From Cristatella mucedo (taxonomy: Eukaryota > Bryozoa > Phylactolaemata > Cristatellidae), in contig WPIO01000042.1 of the NCBI GenBank assembly GCA_009760855.2, positions 62,001 through 126,000 of the forward strand: a stretch of 64,000 bases of DNA. Direction: 5' to 3'. The notes under the pieces were generated by a model. It searched no databases. It was not told the DNA's origin and saw only the letters and a program-made list of their open reading frames with translations. This document shows positions 11,701 to 24,400 of this stretch, piece by piece. Numbering within the stretch: the first letter of the stretch is position 1; each line of letters opens with the position of its first letter. Position numbers and translations under genes: made by a program.

Positions 11701-14700
11701 TGGTGGATTGAAATTATTCGAGAGACCATTGTCAGCTACCACACTAGCCAAAATCTTGCAGATAGATGACATTTACTGTTTCTAATTCTAATAAAGCACT
11801 CACCGCCAGCGAATTGCTGGTGCTGGCCAGGAAGTATAATCACTCGGCGTTTTACGAATATAGGAATGTGCTAACCTTTGGGAATGGCGATGGTTATATC
11901 TACTGCTGCTGCTAGCTCTCTCGAGCTGACGTGGTTTCGTGTACATTATTTTGCCTTTTCGCTTGCGTCCAGCTCTGGGTCTGCTGGAACTTGGCACCTG
12001 GCTGGATCGCTGCTGCCGTCTGCTTGTCTGCAGGCTCTGTGGTTTATCCGCCGTCGTCGTTGTAGAACGAATCGAGGAAGATCGAGATGCTGGCCGCTGC
12101 CGTGTCTGTGGCCATGGCAACCACCTTTTCTAGTCCGGTGTCAGGTATGGCGATGGCCTTCCGGGACTCCTAGAAGAAATGAGCGCTGCATCCCCCGACA
12201 TTGGGCGGTGCTCGAATGAGCATTCTCCGATGCTTTCTCCGATTTTCTCCCTCTCCTTCCTATCGGCCGATGCATCGGCTTGCTCTGCAGCCAATGCCAC
12301 GCAAGACCAGCCGGTCGCTGTGGGCACTCGAGCTTCAGCGTTCAGTGCGTCAAGTTGCCCCTCCCGCTGTCCGTACAGCGTTCGGGCGCCATTTAGGCCC
12401 ACCAAGCACGTGGCCGGCAGCCAGTTTTCTACCATGCTGACACAGTGTGCGACAGGGGGGATAGGCCGACGAGCACGACGGACATGCGGGCGCTTATTTG
12501 ATTCACAGCCGACTTTTCCGGGAGGCCGAAGTAGGCACGTCTTCCTTGGATTGGACGAGCTTTTATTTCTCATCCTGGAAAGCAGTCTATCCACTAAACA
12601 ACTAGCAAGCTCATTTTCTCCCTACCTCCTGTTTAGTCTGAAATTTCAAAGTAGTTCATTTCGGTTCCATGCTAATTTTCACAGCTACAGAACCATACCG
12701 GCGAATTACTTTTCGGTTACCAATTGAAATCACAAAAACGAACAATTGAAACCGTGCTTAATACTCCGCATAACAGGCGATTTTTGGTACACCATGACTT
12801 TACCGAGACGTGCGAAACCGGCTTTCGTCACTAGCCAAAGCAACACTCAAACAACAAGACAAGCATTTGCTCGAACACTGCAAATTTGAACATAGTCACT
12901 ACCAATGTGCGTTCTAGCGATTTGCTTAAGCAAGCACTGAGCAAGTTAAAAATCCACACTTCTTGTAATTTCCACCCCTGTTGAAGCGCCTTGCTCTTTT
13001 CCCGATAGCGTTCTGCCTCATCCGGCCCGGGGAATTTAGCAATGCTCGGCACTGCCCACTTGCTGCATGAACCCATATGTATTTGGTGAAGGTTCAGTAT
13101 TAAGCAGCTGTTATTTGTTTGCTCTTGACCCACCTGCATGCACAATGTGTGTGACAGGCTCAGGCCGGCTCGGCCAGCTCTGGCATTCCGAAAAAGAGAA
13201 CCGCGACCCATGAAAAACGCAAGGGCTTCAGGTCATCTGAAGAACCATTTGCGTTCATAGAACCTGCACTAGTCATTGGGCAAGATATTGGGGGACCAGT
13301 TGAAATGGTCTGAGCTGGCCAGTGCGACGGCTGGACTCCTATTAGTCCGGCATATCAAGGGCACGGCCCAGGGCACGTGCTACCCGACGTCGCTACTCCA
13401 TACCGCGTCTGCATCCGAGGCTTGGCACCGTTGCAGGAGTGCTGTTCTGCATCGAGCTGACGGCCACGTTCTTTGAGGTGCAGAACTACTGGCGGGCGTT
13501 CTTCTGCACAGTGTTTGGCACGACCCTGTACCGGGTGCTGTCCATGCTGTCACAGTATGAGCTCACCATTGGTGCTTTCATGAAGACCAGCTTGCATCTG
13601 ATTAACTTTCCGTTCGACATCGTGGAATACCTAGCATTCACTGTGCTCGGGTGAGCAAGCTAGGATTGTCGTCATGTGCGCCCCAACGTCTGTCCTTGCA
13701 AGCCTTGTCCCTTCGTCATGTCGTCGTGGCATCGCGGCTGACTCTTGCCAGCGCTTAGCCACCCCCGCCACCTGGTATCTGAGTAGCTGCCGTGTGCTGC
13801 CTGTGCCAGGAGAAGCAGCATTCGATGACGCATTCGAGCGTTTTCATCGCTGTTTGCTACGCAGGTGCCACAAGATGCACTGTTCGACGCAATCGCCATT
13901 GTGTAGCGTAGGTGCATGAGCTAGTTTGAGAACTCGACGACTGCCGATTTCGAAATTCGCATGCCTTCCAATTTCTTCTGCAGTGTTTTGATCTAGGTTC
14001 AATTTATAACGTCATTCACGGTTTTATAGCATCGGAGTATGCCCCTGTGCATCAGCGAGCTGACTAATAAATCTACTTTCGTTCTGCGGCAGCTTGGGAA
14101 TTTGTGCGTGTAGCGCCAGTGTGTCATTTCATTCTGAGCTTGCTCTACGTGGTTTGGCGTTCACTGACTGCTATGCTGCTAAAATTTTGTTTACTAAACT
14201 GCACTCGTTTGTCGCAATAGAAAAGTCGGCACGGCACCAAATGGTAAATCTTAAGTTAACTTCATTTTAGTCACGTACAAAATTACATCTTGTCATGATT
14301 TCAATTCCTCAAATGGATGTGTGAAGTAAGCTTGGTTGGGCTTTAACAGCATCTGTATATAGCAGCAGAAGTGCCTTAACGACTAACATCACCACTTGGC
14401 CCCTGCAGGACTCCAACACAAGACCTCGGTCGATAAGTGCCACCCACCGCCTTAGCAATTTACCAACAGCAAGAGTTTCAAACCTGTCAGACTCAGCCTG
14501 AGCAGGCTAAGAATCATAAGCTCACTCGCCCACTTGTTCTTTTCCACCGCAATTTGGTATTTAAGTCCATTGATAACTAGCCGAAGGCTGCCATACTAAG
14601 GTTGAATTAAGTCCACGAGCTCAACTGCGATTAGCTGCTAAAATACCTATAGCTAGCTCATCTCACCAAGTAATTTCTCACCAAAAATTAAGGCCAGAGA

Positions 14701-16597
14701 TACTTGATTGCTCTAAGTTAGTGGTGCCTACTTTCTTCATATCATAAGCACCAGCTGTTTGCTATGCAGTATTTGCGGTATTTCGCTTGCAAATCGAACA
14801 TCAGAGCACGATCGGATCATTCCGTGACGTTCCAGGGCTCTCTGCGGATTGACCGGAGCCGCCTTTGTGTACACCCACAGGTCGCTAATCTTGTTTGTAA
14901 GAGGTCACAAGAAGCTGTCTGCGTTCCTCCAGAAATAGTAAGTGACTGATACGAGTGTATGCTTTCGTCGAACGAGGGCAGACTACTCCTGCTACTGTTA
15001 GTTAGCCCGACGTCGCCAGCGTCGCTTTGGTGGTCAGCCAAACTGTCTTCTTTAGCCTCTGGCTGGCAGTCCTCTCCCGGCTTGTTTCCCAAAGGATGCC
15101 GAGCGCCGCCGCCGCTGCCATTGCTCGCTGTCCCGGTGCAATAATGCATCTCACTCTGTTGAAATTCAGCTTGTCCCTACGTCTCGCTGCATTTCCTCTC
15201 GTTACAGCCGTCTGCTTTACCCGTTCCTGGTTGCCACCTTTGTGAGCACCATGACGTTTCCACCATGGCTCGGGCAGTACAGCGCCGGTCTCGTGAGTGG
15301 ACTAGCTTTGCGCTTCTAGTCTCTGCTTCATAGTCGATGCCTTCGGCCTAAATTGGTGCTCGCGAATGATCTCTGTGAGTGTAGTGAATTATCTCTGGCA
15401 GTGTACTTGCACTTGTAGCTCACCTCGAGGCTCGCTTTGGCTCAACTGCTTCATGAGAAGCCACTGTCATCACCACCGAGCGACGCCACTACCGATCTAG
15501 AAATAGCAATAAGAAGCAACTGGATTCATCCAGGAACGAGTGTGTTTGTCACTCTTGCTGCATATTTCGTCGTGCAGGTTAGCAGCTGTTAAGAGTGCAC
15601 GCTGGGCATATCTCGTGAATTGATCCAGCCTGCGAGCTGTGTGGTCAAACCTGAGGGGAGACTTACGCACAAGCGAGCAGGCTCAGCACTCGAGAACGAG
15701 CGGAGTGACAGACTTTGAGAAAATCTTTGCACTACCCACCTGGGATTTTCTATGAGGGAGCCTTTGAGGCGATGACAGATTTATGTATTTTTAGCTAGCT
15801 TTCACGTCTGTGAATGTTATGGTTCCTGTGTGCACGATAGCTATACATTTATGAACATCCATTGTCCCTGTTACTGTAACACCTGACTTGCAGTATTTCA
15901 GTCTTCCCTCGATGTTGCATGCATTAGCCATATGTTCTATATAGGCAGGCTTCCATGCAATGTACAACTTCTATTTAACAGCCTTGTAGTATTGAATCCA
16001 CGTTTAGTTCTGCCCTACTGACACCTTGAAATCTTTCGATGAGCTTGAGCAGCTGCCGCTTCATCTTAGCCCATTGACAAGGTACTCGAACTTCACGATC
16101 CAGATTTTGGGTTTGAGTCCTGCAGCATGCAAACCTTTATTTACCAATCAGGCTGCAAGTCTGTTCTACTTACATCTTTACTTCTATTGATTTGCTTGAG
16201 CACTTGCGGTTGAAGACAAATCATTGTTAATCAGTATTCATTAAAAAAAGTTATGATGACGACTTACTACAATGTAGTCACCGAGGGTGACGGCTTATAG
16301 TTCAGAACTTAGAGAACTTGATGTACGTCGGATAAATAAGGCATGTTTCTGAACTGGTGGGGCACTGGGAAATGGTGAAACTAGCACGCTCTGCTTGCCA
16401 AAATGCAAATCTAAATATACTGAAATGTGAACGCGCTGGAGTTAGAATAGGCTCTTATATGAATCATCGCAAGAGTTTCACTTCGAGGGGATTTCAAGGA
16501 CAGATCGTAGATAGCCTATAATTGCTCGGTCCATTTAGTTCTCAACTTGCCTGCAGCGAAAGTTAAAAAGCAAGCTTCGCCTCTCGATTTTAGCCCC

Positions 16598-16644
<47 letters not shown>

Positions 16645-18318
16645 TTTTGTACATTCGTACAGTCGATTGATATTCGCAAAACCGGCCAAAGTTGGGCCGA
16701 AAATTCAGGGTCGTACCCATGACGACTTCTCTAAAATCTCCCCATTCATATAACACCTGCCGTAAAGTAAGTTTGCAGGCTTGTCGATTGCCTATTGAAA
16801 TTCGCTTTTTTAGGAGGAGCGGTATTATGTTAACCAGTAGAAGCCAATCGTTCAGTCCGCATGCCCTGTGTGGGTGTTTATGTAGCGATTCCTACATTCA
16901 TATTCGTCGACTAAAGGCACGAGAGCCTTGAAATAACCTACTATAATCAATCATCGGCCGACACGAAAATACGTCGCCGTAGGAGCATCGATCAAGCTAT
17001 CTATCTTGAGATGGCCTCTACCCTAATCGCTTTAGTGGGTGTTTTAGCATAAATTCTTTGACTGGATTAGATACGATCGGCATGCTTGGAAGGTACCTTA
17101 AAAAAGCGGCAATTAATAATGTTGCACCATTGTCGGGCTTGTGTAGAGCGAACGAATAGGCTTCCACATTAAGACTTATTGCCAGATGAAAAAAATTGAT
17201 GCCACTTCGGTTAACATAATAGGATGTATCCGCTTATTTGCCGGTTCTTTTTTCAAATGCTTTCTGAGTAGTTCCACAGTGGCGGCTCTACAAACAAATA
17301 CCTCGTACAAACCTCAAATCCTTTGGAGACAGTGCATTTAGTTCGTATGCTCCCAAAGCCTGGAACTCCCTCCCGATCCGCGTCAGAACATCCCCTGACC
17401 TGACCACATTAAAAAATAACTTAAAAACACACCTATTTAGGACAGCATTTAGTGGGTCCCTGTGATTCGTCCTTGATGTGCTAATGCGTGCTGACACTGT
17501 GCATGCTGCCACTAACCGCATTTGCATGCTGACCCTGTGGATGTCACCACCCCTAACTATGTTATTAATTTTGTTTGTTTATCAAGCATGATTTTACTCA
17601 CCATTCAATTGTATTTCCCTTTGCAGCAAATGTAAAGCGCCTAGAGAGAGATTGAGTTCTCTAAGGGCGCTTTATCAAGTGCATTATTATTATTATGATT
17701 ATTATTATTAAAGCTTGGCGACGTCCCCTTATGGAGACTACTGCTCGTGAAACTACTCGTGGAAACATGCAGATATAGCTCATTTGTCGCATGTGTTTTA
17801 TTGTTGTAGTTTATTTGCTCGGCAGTCTCGCACACACTGGCGGTGCCCTTTGGGGCACTCTCCCCAATGCTCGCATTTGGCGCCTCGCTGGGTAGGATCG
17901 TGGGAGAGGCCATGTCACTGTGGTTTCCACACGGAGTCAACGCTGGCTATGGACTCCATCACATAGTCCCCGGTGGCTACGCCATCATCGGTAAGTCACG
18001 GCTGTGCTGATGGGCTGACTCCCTTGGTAGTCAGCTTGTGGCATGACCAATTTTTACTCTACCGTTCTTTTTTGCAATCAAATGATATACGCGTATCCCT
18101 CGTTATACGTTATAAGCAAGTATTGATGGTAGCAAGAGCTTAGGGCCCCTGCATGCACCAAAAGTCACGTTGCACCACGTAGACTACCCGGTGAATATAA
18201 AAGTCTGCTGTGCCATGTTTGACCGAGGAAAATCTTAACAACGCAGAATCGGTACGAAACAGCCGATCGGGCGGGCACTGAATTGACAAAGCAGCTAGCT
18301 GCTCAAAGATCTAGCTAC

Positions 18319-18408
<90 letters not shown>

Positions 18409-21400
18409 ATGTGTGTGTGTATTTATATATTTATATTTATATTTATATATTCACACGCGAGTAAATATTTATTTATTTGCACCTAACCACATATACCTTT
18501 GTATATACAGGTGCAGTGGTAACTAGAAATAACTCTGTAATTCTACAGAGCCTTGGGACTAGGTGAGTGTTGTGCCAGGTTTAATTTATATGCTAAGACT
18601 ATGCGATCAGAGAACGTGCGGCTTTTCCTTCGCATTTGGTAGCCAACGGCTTCTACTTGCACAAGATAAATTTAAGAGCCTAACTAAGTCATGAGGACTG
18701 TCGAAAGTAGGTGAGTAGCCTATGAGCAACTGCGTAGAACGGATGTAATGTTGGCAATGTCTCACGGCACCAGGACAGTAATTGTATCATCTACGAAATT
18801 CCGAACCACAGCAGTCTCAAACTGCCTTCGACGTAGTATATCGTTTCATGTATACAAACTGAATATACGTACGCACTTTTAATAGTTCCGTGAAAACCCA
18901 GATGTCCATAACAATAAAATGAGCCTTTAATGCCATTACTTTTAAAAATGTCCAGATTGCATCGGAGGCGTTTAACTTTAAAATTGCTGCGTCACTTCCA
19001 ACAGCCGATAAAGGCCATTCAAGCTTCTTGAGCCATTCTATCGTGGCCAAGCAATGCGACCGCGAGCTGGTTGTACTAGCTATCCCCACTTGCTAGTTAT
19101 CCCCGCTTGCTAGTGATTCCCACTGACCGAGGTCCGCACTTAAACCAAGCAGCCGAATACTGCTGCTCTGGCTTGCGACCAGAGCAGAGGCAGAAGCGGC
19201 TGCTCGGCACAGAATCTGCAAAACTGACAAAACGCTCGTGCAGCGTCAAGCGTCACGTCCAGCGTCACGCAGGGATATTTCTTCGTCTCGAGCGCACGTC
19301 GGTAGGTCAGCTGGAGTTACTTTCGTGGTACCACAAATTTCTAATTGTAGAGGTAAAACTACTCGTAATTGGTGAACTCCAACCATGAAATAGAGGCGCG
19401 CTCTTTGAAGGGTTTACAAGACCGTTCAATCAGGTCAGCGGCTGGAGGCGCTCAGACGTGCTGCAGAACATGCAATATTCAACTCAGATGATGAGGAAGT
19501 GGGCACAAGACTAGACGGCACAAGCAACCTCCACAACGTTTCAGATAACCCAAAAGGGTTTCAAAGTTCTAGAAGGCCCAAGGGAATTTTGCTTAAGTTT
19601 CCACGTTAGATAGACACTTTAAGTGAACGAATGAGCTTTAAACGAACCATAGTGGTGGCACTGGCCGCCTTCATGGAGAAAACTCGAGGGAAATCAGCCG
19701 CCTGACTTTGAGATGCGGGGTTCGATTTTAGGTGTTGTTCTAAATGGAATTTTCTTAGTACTTATAAGCAAGGACGTGGGATACAAGGTCTAACCGGTAT
19801 GAAAAACGCGAGCTTAAGATAACAATAGTAATGCAATTGATAAAGCGCCCTCAGAGAATTTAATCTCATTCTAGGCGCTTTACATTTGCTGCAAAGGGAA
19901 ATGCAATTGAATGGTGAGTAAAATCATGCTTGATAAACAAACAAAATGAATAGCATGGTTAAGGGTGACATGCACAGGGTCAACATGCAATCGTGGTTAG
20001 TGGCAGCATGCACAGTGTCAGCCCGCAAAAGCACATCAAGGACGAATCATGGGGACCCACTAAATGCTGTTATAAATAAATTTTCTTTTAAGTTCTTTTT
20101 AAACGTGGTCAAGTCAGGGGATGTTCTGGTGAAAGTCGGGAGGTATTTCCCGGCTTTGGGAACATGCGAACTAAATCCACGGTCTCCAAAGAATTTGAGG
20201 TATGTACGAGGTACTGGTAAACTGTTGGATTCCGAAAAGCAGGTTGAACGATGCTTGGCCTGGTGAGGAGTAGATCTGAGAGACAGGCTGGAGCCAAAGA
20301 ATGAAGTGACCTAAAAGTGAGCGAAAAAACTTTCAAGTCAATCCGTTGCTTGACTGGTAGCCAGTGCAGGTCGGCGATAAGTTGTGTGATGTGGCAACTG
20401 CGACGCTCACGACAGACAAGCCTAGCTGCAGTGTTTTGCACTAGCTTTAATCGCCTGATTGCACATGCCGGTAGGCCAGCGAGAAGTGAATTGCAGAAGT
20501 CGAGACGGGATGTCATGAATGCATGGATCAACTTAAATGTGGTATCCTTATCTAAACGAGCCCAAATTTTAGCAATTTTATGAACCTGAAAATAGGCAGA
20601 TTTGACTGTGGAGCTGATGTGGTCGTCTAAAGCGAAGTCCCTTTGGAATATGACAACTAGATTTCGAGCTGATTCAACAGGAGATATGCTGGCAGAGCCA
20701 ATTTTGAGCGTCAGCCTTTCAAATTTCTTAATCACACTGGGTTTTCCCATATGGTTTTCCCATAGTAAGTTAGTTTTATCATCGTTTAGTTTTAGAAAAT
20801 TTGCTGCCATCCATGTGCGGATGTCATCCATACATGCAGCAAGTGAGTTTAGAGAATTTGAGGTGCTCGAAGGCTGGAAGGGTTCAAAGCAAAGGTACAA
20901 CTGAGTGTCATCCGCATAGAAGTGAAAGCCTAGATTGTGCTTGGCAATCACATCAGCAAGAGGCAGAGTATAAACCGTGAAAAGAACCGGACCTAGCACT
21001 GAGCCCTGAGGTACTCCATATTTCAGAGGTACTTCAGATGATCTTTGTCCATTCACGTCAATACTCTGCAGTCTCCCACTGAGATAGGACCTGAACCACT
21101 GCAGAGCAGTGCCAGTGATGCCCAGGCGAGATGAGAGGCGCTCTAGAAGAACTTTGTGATCGATGGTACCAAAAGCTGCCGAAATATCGAGCAAAACAAG
21201 CAGAGACACTCTACCCATGTCTGCATTCCTAAGTAGGTCGTTGTATATCCTAAGCAATGCTGACTCTGTGGAGTGATTAGCTCTAAAACCAGACTGGAAC
21301 TTACTAGCAAGGTGTGAGGTTTCTATATATAAGTTCAGTTGGTCCGCCACGATCCGTTCCAGTGTCTTTGATAGAAATGGTAGAAGGGAGTCTGGGCGTT

Positions 21401-24400
21401 GGTTGATTTAGTTCCCTTGGTCTTGTGTGGCTTTCTTGAGAAGTGGCCTGACTACAGCTTTTTTGAAAGGCGTTGGGACATGACCTGGGGCTAATGACAT
21501 AATAATGATGTTAGTTATGCATGGCAGCAGCAGATCAATGCAACGTATGAGCTAGACAGTGGGAATAGGGTCCAGAGGACTTGTTGTCTTCTTTGATTGA
21601 GATACGAACTTCGGGACTAGATCACTCGAGATCTGCTTAAATGCAGACATTTAGGTGCAGCCAGGAACCGAGGAACAGCATTCTAGTGGGGAGGTTATCA
21701 TCGCAGGGATGGATTCCCTGATCTTGTCTATCAAAAAGAATCGAGAGAAGCGATCGGCTAGATCATCGCAAGGATCATCAGGTAAGGAGCTAACCTGGGA
21801 GCAGTTGAGGAGATGGTTTATCATCGACATCAGCATTTTCGGATTGTGCATCCGTGATTCAACAATGTTTCTATAGATGCTAGACTTGGCCTTTGCTAGG
21901 ATCGATTGGTACGACCTACAGTAGTCTTCATATGCCTCTTTAAGCCATAAAAGGGATGCTTGCCTCGTTAAGGTTTGGATATCAGTAATGGCACTGTGAG
22001 CTTTTGCAGGCAGTATAGCTGACGCATATCTTATCAGCAGCTAAAATAATGACAGAACCATGCACATTTACAAATGAAACAGCAATCATTTACTTTGTCA
22101 CGTGTAGTTTAGTGTCTTTTATGCTTACTGCTGATACCAAGCGGTTACATCATCGGTACTCTAATGTAATGCGATGTATCTCAATCTGTAGCTCCACTAA
22201 GTCATAAAGACTAAGTGGGTGTTACGCATTAGTTTTGTATAGCGCACTCACGGCTTAAGTGGCTTTCGGTACGCATTCGGTAGCCAACAGACTCCATCTT
22301 ACGGAGCAAAGAGAAAGTGGGAAGCATAGCAGAGTCAGGAGAGCAGCCGAGGTAGTGAGTAACATTGAAGTAGCAGCTCAGGACCTCTAAAATGGATGAG
22401 CCATAGTCGGCAGCAGGAGAGTAGTTGTCGTTTCGTAAGAATTGTGGAAGTGAGTTCCACAGTCTAGGACCTGCAGAGCTAAACTTCTGTCGCCAATGGT
22501 CTTTAAGCGGAGTAATGGAACAGCTAATGTTTTGTCCACACAGGACTTGAGGACGCGAAGAGGCTAAAACAGGTGCAGAATTTCAGCTAGGTACGAAGGA
22601 GCCAAGCCATAGCGGGCCTTGTGGGTCAGCGTAAGAACTTTGCTCTGTATCCGTTGCTCAAACGGCATCCATCCTAGCTCTTTTAGCAAAGGAGACACGT
22701 GTTCAGATTTCTGGGATCTGAAGACTAGCCTTGCAGCTATATTCATAGTCAGATGCAGAGGCCTAGTTGCTTTCTTTGGTAGCCCAGCCAAAAGGGAATT
22801 ACAATAATCAAGCCGAGACAGAACTAAAGAGCTAGGTAAATTTTTTGCAAGCCACTGGAAGACATCTCCTAATCTTTTATAAGAATAGGACTAGATGGCT
22901 AGCTGTAGAAGCAGTCTTCTGAATGAAGCTTTTAAAATTAAGGCTGCCTTCGAAAATGACACCTACATTTCGAGCACATGGTGATGGTCGCACAACAGCA
23001 TCACCTATTAGAAGAGCAAAGCCTTGTAATCCGTCCACACGCTTAGGGTGCCCTATGAGCAGCAGTTCGGTTTTATCGTCATTCTAAGCTACTTGCACAG
23101 CAAATCTCCGGCTTCTGAAAAATGGGTTGAATGAACTCACGAGGTAACATATACATGAGCTCGTTCTCAGACTTTGAGTGGTAGGCCATTTGTATAACAC
23201 CCTCGGAGAACTGAATCTCTCTCTCTAGGAAATTTACATATGCTGTAAAGAAAGCATGACCAAATTATTAGTGTAATATTTCCTATGTCATCAAACATAG
23301 CATTGTTAGATGTGACTTACACAGAGTCAACGTGAGATATGGTTAGTAGCAGCAGGCACAATGTAAGCACGCATTAGCACACAACGAACCAATTACAAGG
23401 AACCTCTAAATGATGTAATAAACAAGCTTCTTTTAAAATTGTCGCCAGTGGGGCGTCATGACGTCAATCGGGAGAGTTTATTACCACGCTGGCTTGCTGA
23501 TGGATATGCCCGTAAGCTGGTTAAGTTGCATTTAGAATAGAGCCAAATGATTTTAGGAGTTCATTCTACCCAATTGTTTCCATAACTCAGAGGTGAAGCC
23601 AGGATTTTTATCTAGTTGTCATGATTTGTATGCGGGGGGGGGCAACACCGGCAAAATTTTCACGTTAGGACAATGCCCGAAATTAATGACAAATTATAGC
23701 GCGAAACCACTGTTTATTCGACACGTACTCGGCGGTCGCTAATCGGGTGGCAAGGGCATAAAATCATCGTTAGTGATGTCAGGGGGTGGCGTAAGAATAT
23801 TGAGCGGCCCAACTCGCTGCCGGACTCGCTGAAGCGGAGGCGCCAATGCTACCCTACCCTGACCTCAGGCTCTGATGCTGCCATTAATATCGAGGATCCC
23901 TATAAGTGAGAAATACTCAGTTATTCATTCCAAACATTCCATTTCATTCCAAGCATTCCAAACGTGCGACCGCGTTTCGACCTATTTTAGCAACTCAATA
24001 TATATAATCCATCAAAGCACCACTTAACTTGAGTTTCGGAAAGTTATCACACACTATGCGTACTTGGCTAATTTTTGTCAGAGTGGATGACGTAATCCCC
24101 ATAGCATGGGCACTAGATACTCCTGCCCACAATCTGATGCTGATTCAGAGCTTCAAGTCGACTTGTGCTACACTTGTAGAGGAACCTGTCAGACACTTGG
24201 GTGACCGTGTACAGATAGATGTACTCGAACCTTGGCCTCTTTCGACAATAGATTTCTTCGTAGCAAACCCTTTTTGCATGCCAGGTCGTAATGCAAGTCA
24301 ATACCACATCGGCGGCAACTCTCAGACGAAGAGCTTGCCGCTGCAAAATCTCAGACAATCACGGCTGGGATCTGCTAAGTGAAGGGAGGGTTAAGGGAAG

